Source: Diprion similis (Eukaryota; Arthropoda; Insecta; Hymenoptera; Diprionidae). Taken from it: a DNA stretch of 64,000 nucleotides. The stretch's first letter is position 1; the number at the start of each line of letters is the position of its first letter. Made by a program: the position numbers and the translations under genes. Below, one piece after another: positions 35,501-47,500 of this stretch. The stretch spans positions 6,944,001-7,008,000 of the forward strand of contig NC_060112.1 in assembly GCF_021155765.1 (NCBI RefSeq). The letters run 5' to 3'. The notes beneath the pieces were generated by a model that saw only the letters and a list, made by a program, of their open reading frames with translations, was not told where the DNA came from and searched no databases.

Positions 35501-38500
35501 AAGTCTCAGAAGTTGCAACTGAAAATACGACTGAATTAATCAGCTCAACTCTATCCACCACTAAATCTCGCGAAGCATACGAGACAACTGCTGATATCTT
35601 TAGCACTACAGATGGTACAACAAAATCGGAAACTGCGATGGGGATAATGAGCACCGAAGTACAATTCACGTCTGAGTCGATAGGAAAAATGTTAATTTTA
35701 AGCGAAGTAATGACCACGACAAAATTGGGTTCATCAAAGACTGCAGGGCCAAAAAATACTCGACAAAGTACCAGTGAGCTTGAAGCATCAACCACTTTAG
35801 TGATTGTGACGACTGCAGAACAAACACCTGAAACTGACAGTACGTCTCCGAAAATTAGTGAATCTACATTCGAAACAAAAACAACGACAGAGTTGATAAT
35901 CAGCGAAGACAGGAGTTCGACCGAATTTGTACAGGAAACAACTGCGTCGCAAGGGAATTCAAAAACGACTGAAAGTACGACCGAACTAATCATCAATTCG
36001 AGTGCTACCACCGCTGAATCCCATGGAGAACTCGAGTTAACTGCTAATATCTTGAGCACTACGGAAGACACGACAAGATCAGAAAGTTCGACGGAGGTAA
36101 CGAGCACTGAAGAAGAAGTCACGTCTCAGTCGACGACAAATATGGCAACTTCGACCGAAGAAACGACGGCGACAGAATTGAGTTCAACAGAGACTGCAGA
36201 ACTAGAGAATACTAGACAAAGCACCGCAGAATCTGAAACATCAACGACTGAAATCGTAACGAACCCTGAACTAACAACAGGAACACTAACTACTAGAAAT
36301 AAAACTACGTCTCAGACAATGAGCAAATCTACATTCGAAGCAGAGAAAACGACCTCTTTAATAACCACGGAAAAAGATACAACTGAATCTGAAAAAACAT
36401 TTAAGTCGCACCTGACTTCCGATGTGACTGAAGAATCTGAAGTTACAAGTACTGAGATCAAAATCTCGCAAGCAAACCGACAAACAACCATAACAGAGTC
36501 GAGTTCGTTAGAGACCGAAGACATGGAAAATGCCAACAAAAGTACAACAAGATTAAAAACGTCGTCAGAGACCGCAACTGAAATTGTAACGGAAACTAGC
36601 GGAGGAACGACTGAACAAAAAACTACAAATAAGAAATTGAGCGGCTCTGCATCCGAATTAACTTCAACGACTGAAGGCACATACTTGTCAGAAAATGGTA
36701 CGACGGAATCTGGAATAACTTCTGAAACCACGACAGAATCTTCATCGTCAAGCCAGGCATCAACCACAGTAGAGTTCAGTTCTGTGATGATTGATGAATC
36801 GGAAGTTTCAACTGAGAAAAGTACGGAATTAACCAGTGTAACATCTACGAACACCGAATCAACCAAATCCACGTCCACGTTGGAAGCAACCGGATCTACG
36901 ACTGACAACGCAGTTTACAGTGAACTAGAAATCACAACTAAATCCGCTGCAGAAGTCGCGAGTTCAACGCAAGAAATGACCGAGTTGGAAATCGCCTCCC
37001 AATCCGAAAGTAATACTCGAGTTTCGACGAAATCGCTGGACGGACAAACGGCAGTCAGTGAACTAGTGAAAGAGCCGAAACAATCTGCCACGGTACCCGA
37101 AACCTCATCAAAAACAGCTAACGAACTAGAAAAAGTCACTGAAGCTAGTGTGAAGCCTGAAACAACTAGGAAAGTGCCTGACGTTACAGAATATTCATCG
37201 AAAACAACAAAAAAAGCAACGACTTCTAGTGGTTCAGAACATAATCCCCAAACAACATTTAGTAGATATTTGGAAACAGAAGTTAAAACTACTGGAAGAC
37301 TCAAGAACTACACCGAATCGATAGTCACAGAGCCAAAATTCAGCCAGAGTTCTGGTCCGCAAATAACTACCATAATTACTTCTGGATTTACGGCTGTATC
37401 AGAAAATTCCATAGAAACCGAAAGCACCACAAAATCAGAAAAAGTGACTCGAAGCACAACTGAGTCAGAATTTTTTGAAGAAATTGTCACAGGTACTGAA
37501 ACCACTACGCAGATCAGCGTCCCCAAATCAACGGAATTGTCTGTTCCTTTAACTGAAGAAACCTCTCAGGCTACTAACACTACTATATCTACTGAAAAAT
37601 CTACAGTATCTACAAAAACGGCTATTTCAACCGATGTTTCATTTGAGGAAACCAGCGAAACTGGAACGACTATCTCTGAATTTCCAAGTGCAGCTTCACC
37701 TGAACCTGGAAAAACAACTGAATTTTCAACAACCCAAATAAATGAATTAGAGTCTGTGAAGAGCAGCGATACTGGATCGATGATAGAATCAACAGTTTCA
37801 TCTGAGCGGACAACTGTGACCTTCATTATGACCACTAAACTTGAAGTTACGAAAAGTAGTTTCAACGAATTCACAGAAGAACCGACTACTTCGAGTCAAA
37901 ACATCACTTCAGTTGAAACCACGAAACAGACAAGCGAAACAGGATCGGAAATTTCAAGTGAAAACTCGACTTCGGGTCAGGTTGAGCCTGAAGAGACAAG
38001 TGCTCAGAGCAACACGGAAGAATACGGAACTCAAGAAACAACGCAAGGAAAATCTGAATCTAAAACAACCTTAAGCACGTCCATAGAAGATGAAGAAACT
38101 TCTGAATACACGAAAGAATTTGTAATCTCAAGTAAAGAAACAAGCCCGACAGAAACTTCGCCAAAAAATACTAATGAGCCGACAGGAGAATCTGTAGCTT
38201 CTTCCCTGGAAACAACTGTGACTCAATTTTTATCAGCCCTGACAGTCAGCTCAGAATCTGGTAGTGAAATGAGTAGTACTATCAGCCCGACTCAGGACTC
38301 AGTGGTTTCTACGGGAGGAGCGACTCCGTCAGAATTTTCTTCGAGCAGTTTTGTAACTGAAGTGACAGAGGAGTTGACAGTTTATTCAGAAAAAACAATT
38401 TCAATAAAACAAACTAGTGAATCGGAGTTGACGCAGAATCCATCTGAATCTACGATTACCGAATTTCTTTCAACGAAAGAAGCTGATTCTTCTATAGGGA

Positions 38501-41500
38501 TTACAACATCATCAACGTCAAAATTCACAGAACGTAGCACCACCGAATTGACAGAGGAGATCGGAATTTCTTCGATAAACTTTGTCACTTCGTCATCTGT
38601 AACAACGGCTAGATCGAGCTCTGATACCGAAAGTATAAGTGAAAGTGAAATTTATCAACATTCTCATTCAACAAATGCAAAGGAATTTTCAAATTCAAAC
38701 GACGAAACTGATTCGTCAGAATCACAGATGACAGCTCGATTTTCGCCAGCGGAAACGAGCACAACCGTAGGTCTAACAAAGAGTAGTAACAATGCTGATT
38801 TGACTAAGGAATCGATAGTTTCCTCGACAAAAACAACGTTAAATGAATATTCAGGAAAGGAAACAGACTATTCAAAACCAAAAAGTGAAGAGCTTACTAA
38901 ATCGAGTGAAACGCACGCAACAGAATCACCAATATCGTCTGAATCGACCATAGAATCGATTACTTCGGTAGCTTCTAGTGGAGAAACTACTCTGTATACT
39001 TCCATATTAGAATTAACGCAGAGTGGGGAACCTGAATCTTCATCAGTCACGACTGGACAAACATTATTCTCAGAATCAACAATTTCAACTGGTTTTTCGC
39101 TTGGGGAATCAACGAGTATAGATGCATCCGAGATCTCAAGTCGGTCTGCGACTGAAATAACTGATCTTAAACATGAAACGACCGAGTCAACGTCAACAGT
39201 GGAATCTGGAAGAACAAGTGGAACGGTTATTCTAACAACGTTGACAACAGAACAAGACGAAAAGTTTGAAACCGAATTAAATAGAGAGTTCAATATCACA
39301 AGTGAAAGTACGACAGAACCCAACGAATTCGAAAGAGAATCAAGTACGAAGCAACCACCACAACAATTTACGACCTCTTTGAACAAAATAGACGCTAGTA
39401 CCAAAAAAATTAATCAAGATCAACCAGACTATCATGAAACAGCAACTGAAAAGAGTAAACGAACTGAAACCGAAAATCACTCAGAGGAAGCAGATGTGCC
39501 CAGTAACACTCCTCTCATAACGACAGAACATGATTTGTCATCGAATACTGAAGCGCCATCGACTGAATCTGCTCCAACTACGACGGAATCTAAAAATTCT
39601 GAGCAAACGAAAGAAGAGAGTAACGTACAAAGTACAGGAAAAATTAATAGCAGTACTGAAACAACCCTGGTGGAGAATTTAACAACCGAAAATGATCGGT
39701 CGTCGAATACTCACGAGCTTTCGACTTCTTCAACTGAGACGGTGTCCGAAAATTCTAAGCAAACGGAAATTGAGAACAATTTAGAAAGTACAGAAAAAAT
39801 TAATAGCAGTACTGAAACAACCCTGGTGGAGAATTTAACAACCGAAAATGATCGGTCGTCGAATACTCACGAGCTTTCGACTTCTTCAACTGAGACGGTG
39901 TCCGAAAATTCTAAGCAAACGGAAATTGAGAACAATTTAGAAAGTACAGAAAAAATTAATAGCAGTACTGAAACAACCATGGTGGAGAATTTAACAACCG
40001 AAAATGATCGGTCATCGAATACTCACGAGCTTTCGACTTCTTCAACTGGGACGATTACTGGAAATTCTAAGCAAACGGAAAATGAGAACAATTTGGAAAG
40101 TACAGAAAAAATTAATAGCAGTACTGAAACAATGTTGGAAGGAAATTCAACAACCGGAAGTCATCTAACATCTAATACCCAAGAGCTTTTGACTTCTTCA
40201 ACTGGGACGATATCTGAAAATTCTAAGCAAACGGAAAATGACAACGATTTAGAAAGTACAGAAAAAATTAATAGCAGTACTGAAACAACTCTGCTGGAGA
40301 ATTTAACAACCGAAAATGATCGATCATCGAATACCCACGAGCTTTCGACTGAATCTACTCCAACTGATACGGTATCTGAAAATTCTGAACAAATGGAAAA
40401 CAAGAATAATTCAGAAACTACAGAAACAATTAATGGCAGTACTGAAACAATGTTGGACGAAAATTCAACAACCGGAAGTTATATATCATCTAATACCCAA
40501 GAGGTTTCGACTGAATCTACTCCAACTGAAACTTCTGAGCAAACAGAAGATGAAAATGATTCGGTAAAGACAGAAGTGACTGACAGTACTTCTGAATCAA
40601 CGCCGACAGATAACATATCAACGGAAAACGATTTATCATCTACTACCCTAGAATCGTCGAGTGAATCCTATACAATTGACTCGACATCTGAAAGTACCGG
40701 ACAAACTGAAACTGGAAGCGATTCAGGGTACGAAGATGAAGAGTATGAGACGAAAGAAGAAGATGAAGACTATGAGGTGGTAAATGAAGAAGATGAAACA
40801 ACAGAATCTAATACCCAAGAGCTTTCGACTGAATCTACTCCACCTGTTACTGTATTCGAAAATTCTGAACAAACGGACTACGAGAATAATTCAGAAACTA
40901 CAGAAACATTCAACAGCAGTACTGAAACAACGATGGAGGAGAATTCAAGAACCGAGGGTGATCTATCATCTAATACTCAAGAGTTTTCAACTGAATCTAC
41001 CTCGGCTGAAACTTCTGAGCAGACAGAAAACGAAAATGATTTGGTAAAGACAGAAGTGAGCGACAGTACTTCTGAATCAACGCCGACAGATAACACATCA
41101 ACGGAAAACGATTTATCATCTACTACCCAAGAATCTTCGAGTGAATCGGACACAATTGACTCGTCATCTGAAAGCATCAAACAAGCTGAAATTGAAAGGG
41201 ATTCAGGATATGAAGATGAAGAATATGAGGCGAAAGAAGAAGATGAACAATATGAGATAAACGAAGAAGATGAAACAACAGAGTCATCAGTTACTACAGC
41301 TACGTCTTTCGTTTCATCAGCACACGCGAATTTCCGTAAAGTATCAGCAAGTGCAATCGTAGAATTGGGTAATAAAGCAAAGAATAGTCTAACACCTGCA
41401 CCAGTTGCCGAAACTCCGTTTCCATCGCCAGTTCCGCCCGAGGAAACAACGTGCCCAACACACACAGATGGAACGAAAAAACCGCGTGTTACCTCGAGAG

Positions 41501-44500
41501 TGAGAAGTGAAAGTACAGATTACGACGACGAGGAAACAACCGAAGCTGAAGAAGTCACCGAAGAAGATGAAACTTTGTCACCGGATGAAGAGCCGAACGA
41601 TAATAATGATGAATACGATGAATCGGACGATAAAACTTCGTCTCCGGATGAAGAGCCGAACGATTATAATGATGAACACGATGAATCGGACGATGAAACT
41701 TTGTCACCGGACGAAGAGCCGAACGATAATAATGATGAACACGATGAATCGGATGATGAAACTTTGTCACCGGATGAAGGGTCGAACGATAATAATGATG
41801 TACACGATGAATCGGATGATGAAACTTTGTCACCGGATGAAGGGTCGAACGATAATAATGATGAACACGATGAATCGGATGATGAAACTTTGTCACCGGA
41901 TGAAGAGTCGAACGATAATAATGATGAATACGATGAATCGGACGATAAAACTTTGTCACCGGATGAAGAGCCGAACGATAGTAATGATGAACACGATGGA
42001 TCGGATGATGAAACTTTATCACCGGATGAAGAGTCGAACGATAATAACGATGAATCGGATGATGAAACTGAAACCGAAGACGAATATAACGATTGGGTAG
42101 ACACTACATCGACGGAATCAGGTGCCGAAGAAACGATTTCAGTGAATCCAGAAGAATCTACCGAGGAAACAACTGCTGCCACAGAAGAATCGACAATTTC
42201 AAGCGAAGAAACTACAGCTTCAACAACACCCGTTACTCAAGAATCGAGTGAATCTACTCTTTCTTCGAGTACGGAGTCATCACCCAATGAAAAATACACT
42301 TCCGAAATGACAGAAGAAGTAACGACATCATCGCAGCCTGCAGTATCGAGCACAACGGAGTCCACGACTTCCACGCTGGATCTCGAAAGTAGCAGCACTG
42401 CCATACCGCAGAGTATGGAGAAAACAGGAAATACCGAAGATGTAACATCAAATGAACCTTCGACGACTGTCGAAGAGGACAATGAAATCACGGATACAGA
42501 TAATCTAACGACAGAAATGTACACACCTTCCAAAACGACAAGTTCCTTGCCCTCTACACCCATCACGGGAAAAACGTCGACTGAGGAAGTAGAGCAGACG
42601 ATAGAAGATATGACAACTGGTTCCAGTTCTCCGCCCGTTGAACAGAGTTTTGGACCATCTTCAGGGTTCTCGTCAACGACAGAAGAAAGCACAACGGCGG
42701 AAAAATATTTACGTTCTAGTATCGTCACTACTTCTGAGAAAGAACAGAACTCGTCGCCTACTATATTTTTTGAGGTGCATTCTGAATACCCTGCAACTAC
42801 AGTCGGTAGAACGACTTCTGCTTATGAAACAACTATTTGGTCGAGTTCAATTTACCCTATTATTTCGACGGTACGATCTACAAACATTGACGGCAAAGAG
42901 GAAACAACTGTTGGTCGAATTAGTATCGCCTCAGTCCCAGAGGAACAGGAGAGCTCTTCAAATACAACGCCAGGTTCTAGCTACTCCACAATCGTTACTG
43001 ATGTGACAGGAATGCATAAAGAGACAGAAGGAAAAGTTGAGACAATCACAAGTGAATCTAGTACGGTTTCCACCATGGCAGAAGAGCAAGCCACTGGAGA
43101 TAGTACAACGTCGAGTATTAGTCAGACTAAAATTCAAACGGAAGGAAATATGCTGACGGAAACAGGGATAACTAACATCTGGACATCTAATACAGCCGCT
43201 TCTACTTCCGAAAGTATGAGCGGAGCCTCGACTTCGGAATATTCTCCAAACTTAACTGAAGGGGTAAGTGATGCGGATAGCACGGGAACAGTCGATAGTA
43301 CGGAAACCGAATCGACTATTGTGACAGAGAAGAAAAGTTCGACTCCAAAAGCAGCAACGGAAAGCTACCTAACTACATCCACCACCACGGTGCTAGGAAA
43401 TAGTGGAGAGTATACAATAGGTACGACGAAATCAGATGAAGAGAAAAATGAGATGGATGACCTGGAGAAGAAGAGGAAAAACTTGGAACAAAAGGAGAAA
43501 GAATTGGATGAGAAATCAAAAGAGAATGAGAGGAAGGAAAAAGAACTGGACGTGAAAGCGAAGAAAGTGAAGGAAATTGAGGAAAAGGAGGTTAGTGTAG
43601 AGAAGGAAGAGAAAGATTTGGAGAAAAAAGAAAACGAGTTAACTAATCAACTGGATAAAGAACATGCGTGTGAAAAGAAGTTAGTCGAGCACGGTAACAG
43701 GGAAAAATATCTAGAGCAAGCAGTGACGGAAGTGGAAAAGCAGGCTGACGAAGAGATTCAAGTCAAGGAAAAAAAGCTGAAGAAGGAGATAGAAGAGAGA
43801 AAGGAAGCTGAGGCGAAAATGAAGGAATGTGAAGAAACAAGAAAGGATCTGGAAGAAAAAGTGAGAGAAGTGGAGAAGATTATCAACGGAGAACTGAAGA
43901 AAAAAACTGATGCGCGAAAGAAATTGACAGATGTGGTGACACGAGTAGAAAACAAAGAAAAATATCTAGAAGAAAAGGAGAAAGCTTTAAATGAGAAATT
44001 GAATGAAAATTTATACGAGGAGCAGAAAAGAGCTGATAATCTAAAAAGAACGGTCACGGAAAGGAATATACAAGTAACGGAATTAGAAAATGAAAAGAAT
44101 AGCTTGGCCAAAGAGTTAGAAATAAAGGAAAAAAAGTTAGACGATGATTCAAAGGAAAAGAAAAAGTTGGAACGACAGTTGAAAAACGAGAAGACGAAGA
44201 GAAATAATGTAAAAAAAAGAGAGGAAGAATTAGAGGATAAAAAAATAGATTTGGAAAACAAGGTAGACGATCTGTCGCAGAAGTTGAAAGAGGTGAACGA
44301 AACGAACAAAAAAATAAGCGAAAAAGAGAAAGAGGAAAAAGACCTCGAAGAAAAAGAGACGAAGATAGAAACTCAGGAGAAGAAATTAGTAGAAAAAGAA
44401 GAAAGCCTGGCTAACAATTTGGTGAAGAGGAAGGAAGAACTTGGGAAAGATGAAGAGGATAAATTGAAGGAAATAGAAGAAAGAGAGAAGGAGCTTAACG

Positions 44501-47500
44501 AAAAGGAAACTGACATAGATAAGAAGTGGAATGGCTTGGAGAAAAAAAGAATCAAGGATGAATTGGAAGGTCAAAACAAGAAGGAGAATGACTTGCGCGA
44601 AATAGAGGCAAAGGAGAAAGATCTTGAACGAGAGCGAGAGGAAATGGACGAAAGAAAAGACGAATGGGTAAGTCGAGAAGAAAAAGAGTTGGCAGACAGA
44701 ATTGATAGGGAAAAGAAGTTGGACAAAAAAGAGAAGGAGATAGAAAATGAACGAAAAAAATTAAAGGAGAAAGAAAACGAGATAACGAATGACCGCGAAA
44801 ACTGGGAAGTTGATGCCGAACAAACGACGAAAAGACGCGCAATGGAAGAAACTGACGAAAAGGAAATGTATAATGAAAACGCAGTTTGGACAACTGGTGA
44901 GGAAGAAACCATCATAATGGAATCGCCAAAGCCACAGTTTGAATGGGCTGAGGAAAACTCAACGCCGACTGAAATAAAGACCATAGAAAATGGCGCAAGT
45001 TTAGAATCAACTGACGAGGAAGGAGGAAGTGAATATGAAGAATTTAAACGAACCAGAGAGGAACCAGAAGTCACTGAGGAAACTGAAAAAACAACAATGT
45101 TCGAAGAAAACACGGGAAGATCCAAGGAATTTTTTCACTACGACGAGGATGAAGACGTTTGGAAGTCTGGGAGTGGCGACGAAGAAAAACAGAATGAGTA
45201 CAATGAAGACGATGACGACGAAGAAGACGAGGCAACTGACGAAGCAGTGAACTACAATGAAGATGCTGTAGTCACTTCAGAGGTGGTGAAGAAGAAAGTT
45301 TTCCTGAACGGTTTGGGATTAGAGAGTGAACCAATTCCTCGTAGTCCAGTGACGGAAAAGATCTGCGTAAAATACTACCCAGATAAAAATACCAAGGACA
45401 AATTGCCTTGGGGTGAACGTGGCCGTCTGGTTAGAAACCTTTTGAACTACGAGAACCAAGACGAGGATGAATCAAAAAATTTCAGGCAGCATCGAGCAAG
45501 GCATAACCCAACGATTGAAAAACCGTTCAGAAGTTACACAAGAGAATACGAAATAATGGATGATAAAAATGAAAGCCCTGTGATCCAAAAACCGAAAAAT
45601 AAGTTCACGCATGATAACTGGATCGTAAACGTGCAGGGAGAGCGTCTTCGGTCGACACCAGTTGGCCGTTTGAAGGAGGGAGGTGGAAATGAGACTCCCA
45701 TGAATGTTCCCGACTTAATTTACTATAAGATTAACGACGGCAATGGGAATCACGATTGGCGTGGCGGGAATAGCAACGATAAGGTGAAGAGGAGTGGCTA
45801 CGTCATACCAGCGGAAGGACAATGTCCTGTGCCAATAAAACGGATAAATCACGGTCCTGGAAATACTCCTAGCCCTGTTGCCGAAACTACCTTTTTGACA
45901 CCTCGACCTCCTAAGGAAAAATATTGCTGCAAAAACGACTACACGACGCCGGCCTGTATGAACAAAGAACCGACAAATGATGAGAGCCAAGATGAAACTG
46001 ACGATGACAACGGTGATTACGACGACAATGGAAACGGGAATGATGAGCAGGATACAGGGGGGGACACTCCGGATGATAACAATGAAGACAACGATGATCG
46101 GGATACAGGCGGGAATTACCCAGATGATAATGATGAAGACAATGATGATCGGAATACAGGGGAGAATTACCCAGATGATAATGATGAAGAGAATGATGAT
46201 CAAGATACAGGGGGGAATTACCCAGATGATAATGATGAAGAGAATGATGATCAAGATACAGGGGGGAATTACCCAGATGATAATGATGAAGAGAATGATG
46301 ATCAAGATACAGGGGGGAATTATCCAGACGATAATGATGAAGAGAACAATGAGGAGGATACAGGGGAGAATAACCCAGATGATAACGATGAAGATACGGA
46401 TGACAACGACGAATACAAGGAAGGGGGAGACAATGATGATGATGACCATTATAGTAGTGCGGAAACCGAGGCTCCCCATGGAGGTGGTGATGAATATAAC
46501 GATGAAGACGGAGGCGGCGAAGACTCAGTGACGGTGCCTGAAGATACGAATGATTACGATAGCAAGACTGCTGAAAACGATGATGAAGATCCAAATGCGG
46601 CAACGAAACCCGATTTGTATATAACGTCTGGTACTGGAGAACCTGGAGTGTCGGATAAAGAAGATAAGCACAGTTATACGGAGACGAGCATAAAGCCCGG
46701 AAGCGATAACAATAAATTTAACTTTGTTGGGAAGTGTAATGGTACTGATTATGATTATGGTGGTGAATATTTGGAGTACAGTAACGGGGAACCGATTTGG
46801 AGTGATTACGAATGGGACGAGCCAATGAATGATTTCGACTTTACGACAACTGGAACTGAAGTTTCAATAAACGAATTTGAAACGACAACAAGTACGGATG
46901 AAGTTACGACGACTGAACCGGGAATTAAAACAAACGAAGTTGAAATTACGGGCAAGTTCGAATTTCCAACCAATCAAGATGATCTTACGACGAGTAAAGA
47001 TGAAGTTGATGTGAGTGGAGGTGAAGTTACGGGTAAGTTCGATTTTTCAACGAATCCAGTTGATCTGACGACAAAAAAAAATGGAGGTAATACGATCGAA
47101 GTTGGAATTACGAGTAACTTCGAAATTACAATGAGCCCAGTTGAAGTTACAACAAGCAAAGTTGAAGTTACCACAGGCGAAGTTCAGGAGACAACAAACA
47201 AAGTTGAAGCTACAACAAGCAAAATTGAAGTTACAACAAGCAAAATTGAAATTACCACAAGCGAAGTTCAGGAGACAACAAACCAAGCTGAAGCTACAAC
47301 AAGCAAAATTGAAGTTACCGAAAGCGAAGTTCGGGAGACACCAAACCAAGTTGAAGCTACAACATACAAAATTGAACTTACAAAAGCCCAGGCTGATGTT
47401 ACAACGAGTCAAACTGACGTAACAACAAGCAGGAGTGAAATTCCACCAGGCACGAATGAAATTCCAATACCTAAAGTTCAAACGACACCTGTGCAGATTG

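Noticed and set aside
35460-39404. Minus-strand frames up to 220 codons, valine- and serine-rich
   Set aside because: Antisense of Thr/Glu/Ser codons; no splice sites, start context or known motif.
41507-42182. Three overlapping frames (plus and minus) of 155-197 codons
   Set aside because: Shadows of the 63-bp acidic repeat in the giant gene; the sense frame is continuous with the flanking coding sequence.
45715-46603. Minus-strand frames of 230-254 codons rich in Ile, Val and Leu or His and Tyr
   Set aside because: Antisense shadows of the 51-bp acidic repeat; composition mirrors GAT/GAA codons of the sense frame.
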